64,000 nt of DNA from Marinobacterium sp. LSUCC0821 (GTDB lineage: Bacteria > Pseudomonadota > Gammaproteobacteria > Pseudomonadales > Balneatricaceae), in assembly GCF_012848475.1 (NCBI RefSeq), contig NZ_CP051666.1, positions 2,259,501 through 2,323,500 of the forward strand, read 5' to 3'. The notes below the pieces were generated by a model that did not search any database, was not told where the DNA came from, and was given only the letters and a program-made list of their open reading frames with translations. Below are positions 1 to 6,649 of this stretch, in pieces. Numbering within the stretch: the stretch's first letter is position 1; each line of letters begins with the position of its first letter. A program made the position numbers and the translations under genes.

Positions 1-211
1 TTCCTGTTCTAATTTCTTTAAGAAGCAAAAAAGCCCCAATCATTGCCATTAATAGCAACGGCAATGTCGATGACTTGCCAAAGGCCAGTAAGAAAAAGAA
101 ACCGCTCAGCAAGATAGTAAAGTGGTGTCGATGAATTGCGTTTAGCACAAAATATCCAAGATGACAGATGACAGATGAGATTATTTTACCCGAAGCACCG
201 TCAAATGACAT
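1..211 (-). CDS. N-terminal fragment of an integral membrane protein, possibly O-antigen ligase/polymerase type (runs off left edge)
   Basis: Reading the minus strand from an ATG at 209-211 gives about 70 residues with no stop before the window edge. After a short polar start (MSFDGASGKI) there are two strongly hydrophobic stretches, around residues 31-43 and 47-62, separated by a small polar turn containing GKSS. That spacing resembles the start of O-antigen ligase or polymerase-like polytopic proteins, but the fragment is too short to decide. No convincing ribosome binding site precedes the ATG. The frame stays open a little upstream, so a TTG start near 248 is also possible. It lies just downstream of the recombinase gene on the same strand. 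Its first codons (SFDGA) repeat a stretch at the start of that recombinase. Confidence 0.45.
   Translation of the reverse strand, partial: MSFDGASGKIISSVICHLGYFVLNAIHRHHFTILLSGFFFLLAFGKSSTLPLLLMAMIGAFLLLKEIRTG
193..208. repeat. Direct repeat copy 1 (possible recombination site)
   Basis: AAGCACCGTCAAATGA here matches AAGCACCGTCGAATGA at 1091-1106 in the same orientation, 15 of 16 bases. The two copies flank almost the whole recombinase gene. Both encode S-F-D-G-A in the same minus-strand frame. It may be an att core or a chance or ancestral similarity. Confidence 0.35.
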
Positions 212-233
212 GCATCCAAAGTATTTCCTGGCA

Positions 234-1127
234 TTAAATGGAATTGGCAAAAACCTCTAAGTCTGAACCCACCCAGGTGGCTAAATATTTAAGTGCAGTG
301 GATTTTGCTCCCCATCCACCTCTTAACATTATCTTTTCTAAAGATACTCCGCGTTCTAGTAGGTCAAGTGCAGCACCAACGCGGAATGAGTGGCCGCTGA
401 AATTGGGTAAATGGCGGAGTCTTGATCGATATTGAAGGTCTACTAGTATATTACACATCGATGCTGATGATAGTTGGTCGCCTATGGCATCATCCTTGCG
501 AATGCTTCTTAGAATGTACCCAGTGTTTGTACCAACTCTGCTTTGCCATTTTATGATTAGTTTAGCCAAGGTGTCTGATATAGGAATCAATCTACCTTGT
601 GCATATTGGTCTGTTTTAGATTGGCGAAGTAGTAATGAGTATTTGCCGTTTGGCATCTGCTCTAGGTCTTCAAATTTGAATGCACAGATTTCTGAACGCC
701 GTCGCATTGTTTCGTAGCCGAGTTGAAGCATTACCTTGTCACGCATACCTCGGTTTGAATTGTCACACTTACGTTTCATTTGTTCTAGGTATTTTAAGGT
801 AAGTGGGGATGCTTGCTTTTGTGCTCTGCCAATCTGGCGATGCATTCGTTTCATGGCTAAGGTTACCTCAGGCTCATTAACCGGGTTTGGTGATTTAGTC
901 AGATAAAACAATGACGATAGAGAACTGAAACGGCGGCGTATTGTTGCGCTTTTGTATTTGGTAGTCATCTCCTCGATGTAAAGAGCGAGTCGATCTGCGG
1001 TAGCAGGGATTGGTGGCCAACCATGAGAAGAGCACCATTTTTCGTAATGCGTGTAATCGCTTCGGTAAGCGCGAAGTGTATTTTCTGCGAAAGCACCGTC
1101 GAATGATGCTAGTATTTCTTCAATCAT
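234..1127 (-). CDS. Cre-like tyrosine recombinase / integrase
   Basis: A 297-residue site-specific tyrosine recombinase that would join or excise DNA at short target sites. An N-terminal SAM-like core-binding domain (about residues 5-100) is followed by a complete catalytic domain. The catalytic set can be read as Arg143, Lys171, His246 and Arg249 in SGHSFRVGAA, Trp272 in GGWG and nucleophile Tyr281. The motif order SGHS-RVGAA-D followed by GVS-IM-GGW closely resembles P1 Cre. It lacks the extra helix patch typical of integron integrases, so it is not IntI. It sits at the left of an accessory block of regulator and toxin-antitoxin genes and diverges from the small HTH gene at 1174, which suggests a mobile or island-borne recombinase. 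The ORF is intact and probably functional. Confidence 0.85.
   Translation of the reverse strand: MIEEILASFDGAFAENTLRAYRSDYTHYEKWCSSHGWPPIPATADRLALYIEEMTTKYKSATIRRRFSSLSSLFYLTKSPNPVNEPEVTLAMKRMHRQIGRAQKQASPLTLKYLEQMKRKCDNSNRGMRDKVMLQLGYETMRRRSEICAFKFEDLEQMPNGKYSLLLRQSKTDQYAQGRLIPISDTLAKLIIKWQSRVGTNTGYILRSIRKDDAIGDQLSSASMCNILVDLQYRSRLRHLPNFSGHSFRVGAALDLLERGVSLEKIMLRGGWGAKSTALKYLATWVGSDLEVFANSI
1091..1106. repeat. Direct repeat copy 2 (inside the recombinase 5' end)
   Basis: Second copy of the 16-bp sequence at 193-208 with one mismatch. It lies within codons 7-12 of the recombinase gene, where a crossover would swap the sequence downstream of the recombinase start. Confidence 0.35.
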
Positions 1128-1183
1128 AATAAAACCCTAATAAATGATATAAAAAAGATCATATAGATAAATAATGATATCAT
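1128..1183. promoter_or_regulatory. Divergent intergenic region with ATGATAT repeats
   Basis: The very AT-rich 46-bp gap between the divergent recombinase and HTH genes must contain both promoters. ATGATAT occurs at 1144-1150 and 1174-1180. The second copy is half of the perfect palindrome ATGATATCAT (1174-1183), which overlaps the HTH start codon. This would suit an operator for the small HTH protein. That is inference only. Confidence 0.35.
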
Positions 1184-1410
1184 CAAGTCAAATTCGAGCT
1201 GGTCGTGCGTTGCTAGGTTGGAGTGCATTAGATCTGGCTATTCACAGTAGTGTTGGTGTCGCTTCAATTCGTAGGTATGAGGTTCAAGATGGGGTGCCTT
1301 CGAGTAATGCTAAAACTTTGCATGCACTAAAGGTTTGTCTAGAAGAGGCCGGCGTTGAGTTTACTGGGGATCCGCTTGTGAATCCTGGGGTGGTGCTTCA
1401 TCTCAAATAG
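1174..1410 (+). CDS. Small XRE-family helix-turn-helix regulator
   Basis: A 78-residue protein with the layout of short Cro/CI-like regulators. It opens with QIRAGRALLGWSALDLA, followed by a putative recognition segment SSVGVASIRRYE, then an ALKVCLEEAGVEFTGD tail typical of small island-borne XRE proteins. It is transcribed away from the recombinase gene with only 46 bp between, so control of the recombinase or of its own promoter is likely. The ATG is embedded in a palindrome that could be its operator. No effector domain is present. Confidence 0.7.
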   Translation: MISSSQIRAGRALLGWSALDLAIHSSVGVASIRRYEVQDGVPSSNAKTLHALKVCLEEAGVEFTGDPLVNPGVVLHLK

Positions 1411-1445
1411 GTCGGGGCCTACCCTGCGGGCAGGGCCCTCCTACA
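1411..1445. repeat. REP-like palindromic element
   Basis: The sequence immediately after the HTH gene contains CCCTGCGGGCAGGG and ends CCTCCTACA. Read on the minus strand it has the TGTAGGAGG...CCCTG...CAGGG form of Pseudomonas-type REPs. The paired element at 18705-18764 has the same TGTAGGAGG head. The rest of the gap to 1583 shows a plausible TATACA -10-like box near 1532 and nothing else. Confidence 0.6.
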
Positions 1446-1583
1446 AAAAGCTCTTTGATTATCCTTGCGAGTCCTTTTGTTCAGGTTTGTACAGCTCTTT
1501 CCGATTGCTAAATTCTTGTTAGGCTACGCTATATACAAAGCTGTGTTTTAATTGTTACACCTACTAAAGTTATGAGGTGAGAT

Positions 1584-2174
1584 ATGGCAGCTAAAATTAC
1601 AGTTAAAGACGAGCATCTTGAACTGCTCAATCGCGTTCGCACTGTCCATATGGATGAGGGGAACTTTGAATACGAAGAGGTTCTGCAGGGGCTCTACTAT
1701 GAGCTCGATAAGCCCTCCGTATTGTCAGTGTTGATTATCGAGCAAATCGCTCAGGGTTTCTTTTGGATTAAAAGACATACACAAGACAAAGAGTCTTTGG
1801 TTCATTCTGCAATGATAGGTCTAGTTCGTGATTTTAGTTTTTCAAAGCCCGGTGCTCCCAAATTGGCTCCACGGTTATCGGAAGCGATTGAAAAGGGGCG
1901 ATACTCAGAAGAGTATGAGTTATTTGAAACTGAGCTCAATATTTGGAAGGGTGTCACTATTGATGAGCTACGTTCTAAAGCTACCTCATCTAAGATAAAA
2001 GATTTGAGGACCTTAGATGATTTAATAAATAGGCAGGTTCAAAATCTTAGGCATCTTCAGAAAAGCCTTGATGCGATAGATTTCAAGAAACGTATTATCA
2101 ATAAAATGGATCTTGAGCTGGAGCGTATCGAGGCGGAAAACGCAAAGCTGCTAATCGAGACTGAACATGCCTGA
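1584..2174 (+). CDS. Hypothetical protein, helical, island-borne
   Basis: I do not recognise this 196-residue protein. It is acidic and mostly helical by composition. No signal peptide or membrane segment is visible. The C-terminal third (about residues 140-195) is rich in Lys, Glu, Leu and Ile with heptad-like spacing and may form a coiled coil. RBS GAGGTGAG lies just before the ATG. Its last codons overlap the next gene by 8 bp, so the two are probably co-translated and may work together. Accessory location next to a recombinase. Confidence 0.6.
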   Translation: MAAKITVKDEHLELLNRVRTVHMDEGNFEYEEVLQGLYYELDKPSVLSVLIIEQIAQGFFWIKRHTQDKESLVHSAMIGLVRDFSFSKPGAPKLAPRLSEAIEKGRYSEEYELFETELNIWKGVTIDELRSKATSSKIKDLRTLDDLINRQVQNLRHLQKSLDAIDFKKRIINKMDLELERIEAENAKLLIETEHA

Positions 2175-2664
2175 TAAGGCTGCTGGGGTTAGAAGGTCTA
2201 CTGGCCCTATCTCTAAGCGTGGTAAGGAGCGCTCTGCGCGAAATGCTGTAAAGCATGGTTTGAATGTCGCAACTACTCATATAAGTGACCCTCTGTTTCA
2301 AGAAATCGCAGGTGACTTATTAGCTTTAGGTTACGGGTATGAGCAAACGGTTGATGCTGCAAACGCTTTACTTGAGTATAGGAGGGTAATGAAAGTCTAT
2401 AATCAGACTTATTGGGAAGCTGATTTTAGCTGTGCCCATTTTATGCAGTATGCTGAAAATCTGAATCATGTTCATTACTCCGAACTAGGCTACCAAAAGA
2501 AGTCAGATCTTGTTGAGGCCCAAAACCTTTTCGTTAAAGTTGCAAATTGGGATCTTAAATATGGTTCCCTTGAGGGTAAGCGGGCGGCATTATTGAAGCC
2601 GTTAATGAGATATCAGCGCAGTGCTGTTTCGAGGCTTTCTAAGGCGCTTTGTCGGGCTAGGTAA
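2167..2664 (+). CDS. Hypothetical protein with an N-terminal GPxSxxGKxRSARNAxKHGL motif
   Basis: A 165-residue protein overlapping the preceding gene by 8 bp. The first 32 residues are strongly basic and contain TGPISKRGKERSARNAVKHG. This resembles a short motif (STGP-TPEGK-RSARNALKHGL) seen at the N-terminus of many poorly characterised proteins near phage and transposon genes, where it may bind nucleic acid. The remainder is helical and unrecognised. The operon-like overlap suggests a two-gene unit with unknown role. Confidence 0.6.
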   Translation: MPDKAAGVRRSTGPISKRGKERSARNAVKHGLNVATTHISDPLFQEIAGDLLALGYGYEQTVDAANALLEYRRVMKVYNQTYWEADFSCAHFMQYAENLNHVHYSELGYQKKSDLVEAQNLFVKVANWDLKYGSLEGKRAALLKPLMRYQRSAVSRLSKALCRAR

Positions 2665-2690
2665 TTAGCTGAAAAGCTGCAGCATAAAGT

Positions 2691-2715
2691 GGTGTCAGAC
2701 CGGAGGTCAGACACC
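2691..2715. repeat. REP-like hairpin
   Basis: GGTGTC at 2691-2696 pairs with GACACC at 2710-2715 around AGACCGGAGGTCA, giving an imperfect palindrome. It carries the GGTGTC/GACACC arms of the repeat family also found at 3457, 12846, 25396 and 63443. Confidence 0.5.
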
Positions 2716-2735
2716 GGTAGAAGATGAAAAACAAC

Positions 2736-2815
2736 AAAAAGTGACAAAACGAACTAGGTTAAGTCACTGATTCTTATTGCCCCTTCCAATACGATAACGA
2801 CGCCTTATCGGCACC
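2736..2815. repeat. Module-separating repeat, copy A
   Basis: The most divergent of three related ~75-bp segments, each lying just before a toxin-antitoxin module. It shares AAAAAGTGAYAAAAC and CTGATTCTTA, then CTTCCAAT, with copy B (3502-3585). It shares GATTCTTAT with copy C (4201-4272). No integron attC core (GTTRRRY/RYYYAAC pair) could be found. Confidence 0.55.
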
Positions 2816-2936
2816 TTGTTCGCTTTTGCCCCAGATTTTGGGGGAGTCACTTTTTAGCACCCAATTGAATTGTTATTAGTATTTCCTTGGTGCATTATTG
2901 CATCATTACGCCATTTGTAGATTAGAGGCATCGCTA

Positions 2937-3167
2937 ATGACACGACAAAGTATTTCTCTCACTGCTCAAAATGACGCTTGGCTTAAGGATCATGTTGAGA
3001 ATATTGGTGACTATGCCAGCAAAAGTGAGCTCGTTAATGATCTTATTCGTAGGGCGCGTAGGGCCGAAATGATAAATAGGAAACTTGAAGTTGCAGAACT
3101 AAGTGGTTTCGTAGAACAGTCCGCTGAAGAGATCTTGGCTGAGTTTAAAACTCTTTTAGGTCGCTAA
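2937..3167 (+). CDS. ParD-like antitoxin
   Basis: A 76-residue ribbon-helix-helix type antitoxin. The N-terminal half (SISLTAQNDAWLKDHVENIG then SKSELVNDLIRRARR) has the ParD DNA-binding and dimerisation pattern. The C-terminal half is the acidic toxin-binding tail. The ATG at 2937 is preferred because an AGAGG Shine-Dalgarno lies about 10 nt upstream; the longer upstream extension is not ParD-like. The TAA stop is immediately followed by the GTG of the toxin gene. It should neutralise the ParE-like toxin and repress the shared promoter. Confidence 0.8.
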   Translation: MTRQSISLTAQNDAWLKDHVENIGDYASKSELVNDLIRRARRAEMINRKLEVAELSGFVEQSAEEILAEFKTLLGR

Positions 3168-3455
3168 GTGTCTCACTACAAAATCTCCCATCATGCTAAG
3201 TTGGATCTGCAGCGAATATACCAATACGGATTCGAGCAGTTTGGAGAAGAACAGGCGGATAGCTACTTTTGGGGATTCTTTGACTGTTTTGAAAAGATAT
3301 CTGAGCGTCCGGAGCATTACCCGGCTGTTGATCATATCCGAATAGGCTACCGTCGCTGTGTATATAAGGCGGATACCATATATTTTCGTATTCAGTCATC
3401 ACAAGTCGAAATAATGGCTATATTGGGTGGCCAGGATGTAGATGAATGGCTTTAA
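3168..3455 (+). CDS. ParE-like toxin (RelE/ParE superfamily)
   Basis: A 95-residue RelE/ParE-fold toxin beginning MSHYKISHHAKLDLQRIYQY and containing the family pattern ERPEHYPAVD...GYRRCVY...YFRI...EIMAILGGQD. ParE toxins poison DNA gyrase. The length is typical and no interruption is seen, so the toxin may be active. It starts with GTG directly after the antitoxin stop, indicating translational coupling. Confidence 0.82.
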   Translation: MSHYKISHHAKLDLQRIYQYGFEQFGEEQADSYFWGFFDCFEKISERPEHYPAVDHIRIGYRRCVYKADTIYFRIQSSQVEIMAILGGQDVDEWL

Positions 3456-3456
3456 C

Positions 3457-3484
3457 GCAAGCTCTCAGGCTTAAGCCGGACACC
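3457..3484. repeat. REP-like element
   Basis: CTCAGGCTTAAGCCGGACACC belongs to the dispersed family with core TGTCAGGCTGAAGCCGGACACC (best copy at 12846-12872). It sits just after the ParE-like gene. Confidence 0.5.
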
Positions 3485-3501
3485 AAATAGCTCCCTCAAT
3501 T

Positions 3502-3585
3502 AAAAAGTGATAAAACTTTGGTTTGTTCGCTGATTCTTAAACTCACTTCCAATTTGAAAAACGACTGCTAATCAACGCCTAAACT
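3502..3585. repeat. Module-separating repeat, copy B
   Basis: Central copy of the ~75-bp repeat. Its second half, GATTCTTAAACTCACTTCC followed by AATTTGAAAAACGACTGCTA and ATCAACGCCTAAAC, matches copy C closely. Its first half matches copy A. It lies between the ParE-like toxin and the CcdA-like antitoxin. Confidence 0.6.
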
Positions 3586-3606
3586 CTTATTTGCAAAGTA
3601 AATAAT

Positions 3607-3627
3607 ATGCGCATAAAATTTACGCAT
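3607..3627. promoter_or_regulatory. Candidate ccd operator (inverted repeat)
   Basis: ATGCG at 3607-3611 and CGCAT at 3623-3627 form an inverted repeat around an AT-rich core, 20 bp before the CcdA-like start. Type II antitoxin-toxin complexes usually bind such sites to repress their own operon. Confidence 0.4.
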
Positions 3628-3646
3628 TCTTATGTGAGGTCATTTT

Positions 3647-3892
3647 ATGCATTCAGCGAATCCACGATCAACCACTAGGCGCCCAACAAATTTATCTATT
3701 GATGCTGAGCTATTAACTATAGCGAAAGAGGTTGGAGTTAATATTTCTAGATCAGCAGAAGTCGGTATTCAGGAAGCTGTTAAGAACAAGCTTCGTGAGC
3801 GTTGGCTACAAGAGAATAAAGAAGCTCTATTGTCTTCTAATGCATTCGTTGAAGAGAATGGTTTGCCTCTCGAAAAGTTTAGGTCTTTTTAA
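3647..3892 (+). CDS. CcdA-like antitoxin
   Basis: An 81-residue antitoxin resembling CcdA. The N-terminal ribbon-helix-helix region reads PTNLSIDAELLTIAKEVGVN followed by ISRSAEVGIQEAV. The C-terminal part, WLQENKEAL...NAFVEENGLPLEKFRSF, matches the CcdB-wrapping segment. GTGAGG just upstream serves as ribosome binding site. The stop overlaps the toxin ATG (TAATG), the normal coupling for this pair. It should block CcdB poisoning of gyrase and act as corepressor. Confidence 0.82.
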   Translation: MHSANPRSTTRRPTNLSIDAELLTIAKEVGVNISRSAEVGIQEAVKNKLRERWLQENKEALLSSNAFVEENGLPLEKFRSF

Positions 3893-4188
3893 TGGCTAGG
3901 TACGATGTTTACCGTTTAAAAGACGGTGGGCTTGTCTTGGTTTTGCAAGCTGACCTCTTAAGCGATCTAACAACCCGTGTTGTTGCACCTCTTCTGACTC
4001 TAGACGGAACCTTGAAACCGGCCTCAAATTTGAATCCCCTTTTTTACGTGGATGGCGAAAAGTATATGTTGGGTGTTCAGTTTTTGGCTGCGATTCCGAA
4101 TCGAGAGTTACAAGATTATGTCTGTTCTCTGTTGAGTGATGAGCAAAGAATACTTAAATCAATTGATATGTTGTTTTCGGGATTCTAA
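3892..4188 (+). CDS. CcdB-like gyrase toxin
   Basis: A 98-residue CcdB-fold protein: RYDVYRLKDGG at the start, VVAPLL in the first strands, LNPLFYVDGEKYMLGVQFLA in the middle and IDMLFSGF at the end. In plasmid F CcdB the last three residues, Trp-Gly-Ile, carry the gyrase-poisoning contact. Here they read Ser-Gly-Phe, so the Trp is absent. Chromosomal CcdB homologs vary at this end, so activity cannot be judged. The gene overlaps the antitoxin stop by one base. Confidence 0.78.
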   Translation: MARYDVYRLKDGGLVLVLQADLLSDLTTRVVAPLLTLDGTLKPASNLNPLFYVDGEKYMLGVQFLAAIPNRELQDYVCSLLSDEQRILKSIDMLFSGF

Positions 4189-4200
4189 TTCCATCCTCTA

Positions 4201-4272
4201 CTCCAAGCGTTTGGTTGCAGATTCTTATACTCACTTCAAATTTGAAAAATGACTTCTTATCAAGGCCTAAAC
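4201..4272. repeat. Module-separating repeat, copy C
   Basis: Third copy of the ~75-bp repeat: GATTCTTATACTCACTTCA, AATTTGAAAAATGACTTCTT, ATCAAGGCCTAAAC. It is nearly identical to the second half of copy B and lies between the CcdB-like toxin and the YefM-like antitoxin. Confidence 0.6.
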
Positions 4273-4343
4273 AAGCATGTGTGGCACTTGACCACATTAG
4301 TCAGGGTAGCTTTTGGTTGCTCGGGCTTATTATTTTTATCGCT

Positions 4344-4391
4344 TTGATTTTAGTGCGCAATCTGACATCTTATGTACGGGAATACCGTACA
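4344..4391 (+). promoter_or_regulatory. yefM-yoeB promoter and operator palindrome
   Basis: A possible -35 TTGATT (4344-4349) and -10 TCTTAT (4368-4373), 18 bp apart, are followed directly by the inverted repeat TGTACGG (4373-4379) / CCGTACA (4385-4391) with a 5-base loop. E. coli YefM-YoeB binds palindromes with TGTACA cores, so this is a good autoregulatory operator candidate. The antitoxin ATG is 15 bp further on. Confidence 0.6.
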
Positions 4392-4405
4392 AGTTTGGAG
4401 CGGAT

Positions 4406-4678
4406 ATGGACTCTATAAGCGTTAAAAAGTTTCGAGATAATCTAAAAAGTGTTGTGGAGTTAGTATCCAATCGACATGAGCCGGTCAAGGTGACTCGTAG
4501 ATCAGGCCAAGATTTTATCGTGATGAGTGCTGAAGATTGGGAGCGTGAACAAGAGACTCTCTATGTCCTTCAAAACTCTGACTTGATGCAGCAAATAGCG
4601 GTTTCTCTAAGCTCACATAATAGCCAGGCTGGTTATCACCCAACTCAAGAACAGATTCATGAGATCACTAGTATTTGA
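4406..4678 (+). CDS. YefM/Phd-family antitoxin
   Basis: A 90-residue antitoxin starting MDSISVKKFRDNLKSVVELV and containing the Phd/YefM pattern HEPVKVTRRSGQDFIVMSAEDWE...ETLYVLQNSDLMQQI. The ATG at 4406 is chosen because GGAG lies 6 nt upstream and the longer upstream extension is not YefM-like. It overlaps the toxin gene by 20 bp. The protein should bind the operator at 4373-4391. It appears intact although its toxin partner is broken, so it may persist as an orphan antitoxin. Confidence 0.82.
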   Translation: MDSISVKKFRDNLKSVVELVSNRHEPVKVTRRSGQDFIVMSAEDWEREQETLYVLQNSDLMQQIAVSLSSHNSQAGYHPTQEQIHEITSI

Positions 4679-4928
4679 AGGTAATACTTGGTCTGTTTAT
4701 GAGTCTCTTCGAGATAAAGATAAGCTTCTTCACAAATCACTTTGTAAATTACTAAAAGAGCTTATTCGATCTGAGGACCCGACAATTGGGCTTGGTAAAC
4801 CTGAGCCACTAAAGCACAACTTGTCCGGTTTGTGGTCTAGAAGAATTTCTAGAAAAGATCGTTGAATCTATAAATTCGATCAGAACTATGTATACGTATT
4901 CGCTATTGGTGGGTACTACGATCATTAG
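4659..4928 (+). pseudogene. yoeB-like toxin gene interrupted by an in-frame TGA
   Basis: The frame matches YoeB/Txe mRNA interferases, including GLGKPEPLKHNLSGLWSRRI, but stops at a TGA at 4863-4865 after 68 residues. Reading through it, the frame continues IYKFDQNYVYVFAIGGYYDH and stops at TAG 4926-4928, giving the usual 85-90 residue length. A Leu codon (TTA or TTG in homologs, RLIY/RLVY) has become TGA. The lost C-terminal segment carries the catalytic His of YoeB (His83 in E. coli). In the read-through sequence that position seems to be Tyr (GGYYDH against the usual -GHY- or -HY end), so there may be two lesions. The toxin is almost certainly inactive. Confidence 0.82.
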
Positions 4929-5434
4929 TTTGTAGCTAAGTTATGTTCGACCACTTCGCAGCTGTTAAAATGATTTAACGCTATTTCATCTGCTTGAATC
5001 TCTTCTACACTTGAATCAGAAAAAATAAGCTCTGCACCTTCAATAGCAAAACAGGCAGGTCTGTTTTGAGTCCAAACTTTTTCCCAGCGTTGGCCACCTG
5101 ATCGGCTATCCTTTGAGAATGGGCCGGCTACCCTGAGAAATGCATGTTCTGCACCGCTTTTGTGAGCTCTGATAATGTGCCCCTTATTGTCAAAAGCGGT
5201 AGCTTTAAACATCACGTAGCTGAGCTCTCTGCCTGTCTGGTTGGTAAAGTCGATGGTGGCATGGGTTGAATGCCCATTTTTTGAAGGAGTGAGATCTAGT
5301 TGGTGAATGACAAGCGCTGCAGTCGGTTTCTGAATTGCAGGTTCAGACTTAGCTACTTTTTCAGGCTTAGTTATGCAGCCAGTAATTGCCAAGGTCATAG
5401 CAAGTAGAGCTATTTTTATTCTTATAGAGTGCAT
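4925..5434 (-). CDS. Hypothetical lipoprotein
   Basis: A 169-residue protein with a lipoprotein signal (MHSIRIKIALLAMTLAITGC), lipobox LAITGC and predicted acylated Cys20. A Lys/Pro/Glu-rich linker follows, then a beta-rich domain (about residues 42-160) with FTNQTGRELSYVMFKATAFD and GHI, the look of a FxLYD-like or other immunoglobulin-like fold. Two Cys in the C-terminal part (CFAIEG and NSCEV) may form a disulfide. It lies tail to tail with the yoeB remnant and overlaps its stop region. The function is unknown, and the position marks the seam between accessory and core DNA. Confidence 0.65.
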   Translation of the reverse strand: MHSIRIKIALLAMTLAITGCITKPEKVAKSEPAIQKPTAALVIHQLDLTPSKNGHSTHATIDFTNQTGRELSYVMFKATAFDNKGHIIRAHKSGAEHAFLRVAGPFSKDSRSGGQRWEKVWTQNRPACFAIEGAELIFSDSSVEEIQADEIALNHFNSCEVVEHNLATN

Positions 5435-5569
5435 TGCAATATTCTCTAAAACTTAACTTAAGATTAACATACAGTGTTTGCTGGAAGCTGCCAACTTTAA
5501 GTTTGTTTTATTACCTATCAGCTATGACGTCTTCAAAGCACTTTAATACCCATTTGGACAAGGATCTTA

Positions 5570-6649
5570 ATGAGCCGCTTTCTTATTACAGGTGGAGCCG
5601 GATTTATCGGTTCAGCTGTTGTTCGCGCTTTGCTTACTAAAAGCACGCATTCGGTTTGTGTGGTTGATAAGCTCGCCTATTCAGGAAATCTAGCTTCATT
5701 AGGTTCACTTGAGTACTTTGATGATCGGTTTGAGTTTGTTGAGCTAGATATCTGTAATGGCGAACAACTAACCATGGTCTTTAATAGTTTCAAACCTGAA
5801 GTGGTGATGCATTTGGCGGCAGAGACTCATGTAGATCGATCTATCGATAGCCCAGCTGCGTTTATTGAAAGCAATATTGTTGGTACTTATTCAATTCTTG
5901 AGGTGACTCGGGCTTATTGGAGTCGATTGCCACGTGATCAAAAAGAGGCATTTCGTTTTCATCACATCTCTACGGATGAGGTTTTTGGTGATCTATCTTT
6001 TCAGGATATTGCTAGTACAGAGTCATCCTCCTATAAACCGAGCTCTCCATACGCTGCTTCAAAAGCAAGTTCGGATCATCTAGTGCGGGCCTGGCACCGC
6101 ACCTTCGGGTTGCCGGTGGTTATTTCGAACTGCACGAACAACTATGGCCCATACCAATACCCAGAAAAGTTTATACCGCATACCATTTTAAATGCGTTAA
6201 CGGGGCAGAATATTCCCGTTTATGGCGATGGCAAGCAGATTAGAGATTGGCTCTATGTTGACGACCATGTAGAAGCCTTGATTACTGTTGCGACTGAGGG
6301 GCGAGTGGGCGATAGCTACAATGTTGGTGGCAATAACCAGGTGGCCAATATTGATCTGGCCTATGCAATTTGTGAGCTGCTAGATGAGCTAGCCCCTAAT
6401 AGGCCTAATGATCTGCAAAGTTATTCTGAACTCATTAAGTTTGTTGAAGATCGGCCTGGTCATGACAAACGCTACGCACTTAATAGTTCTAAGATATCGG
6501 CTGAATTAGGGTGGTTACCTAAAGAGAGCTTTAGTTCGGGCCTTCGTAAAACGGTCCAGTGGTATTTGGATAATCCCTCTTGGTGGCAAGCTCTCATTGA
6601 GGGTGGCTATACGCTGAATAGACTTGGCCTCAACGAGGAGCAGCAATGA
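5570..6649 (+). CDS. rfbB: dTDP-glucose 4,6-dehydratase
   Basis: Second step of dTDP-L-rhamnose synthesis, converting dTDP-glucose to dTDP-4-keto-6-deoxyglucose with NAD+. The 359-residue length fits RmlB. The Rossmann signature GGAGFIGS (residues 8-15), STDEVFGDL with the acid-base pair, and YAASK with catalytic Tyr161 and Lys165 are all present. [13 protein letters not shown] and RPGHDKRYA near the C-terminus are also typical. AAGGAT precedes the ATG. First gene of a tightly packed rmlBACD operon: rfbA begins inside its stop codon (ATGA). The donor sugar can feed cell-surface glycans, but here it also sits next to the EF-P rhamnosyltransferase gene. Confidence 0.96.
   Translation: MSRFLITGGAGFIGSAVVRALLTKSTHSVCVVDKLAYSGNLASLGSLEYFDDRFEFVELDICNGEQLTMVFNSFKPEVVMHLAAETHVDRSIDSPAAFIESNIVGTYSILEVTRAYWSRLPRDQKEAFRFHHISTDEVFGDLSFQDIASTESSSYKPSSPYAASKASSDHLVRAWHRTFGLPVVISNCTNNYGPYQYPEKFIPHTILNALTGQNIPVYGDGKQIRDWLYVDDHVEALITVATEGRVGDSYNVGGNNQVANIDLAYAICELLDELAPNRPNDLQSYSELIKFVEDRPGHDKRYALNSSKISAELGWLPKESFSSGLRKTVQWYLDNPSWWQALIEGGYTLNRLGLNEEQQ

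Noticed and set aside
2665-4405. Integron gene-cassette array with attC sites
   Set aside because: GCCTAAAC occurs at the repeat ends but no matching GTTRRRY core lies at the other end, no symmetrical attC stem could be built, and the recombinase is Cre-like and not IntI.
4215-4418. Small ORF between ccdB and yefM with a hydrophobic stretch
   Set aside because: It covers the module-separating repeat, the promoter and the operator of yefM, has no ribosome binding site and resembles nothing known.
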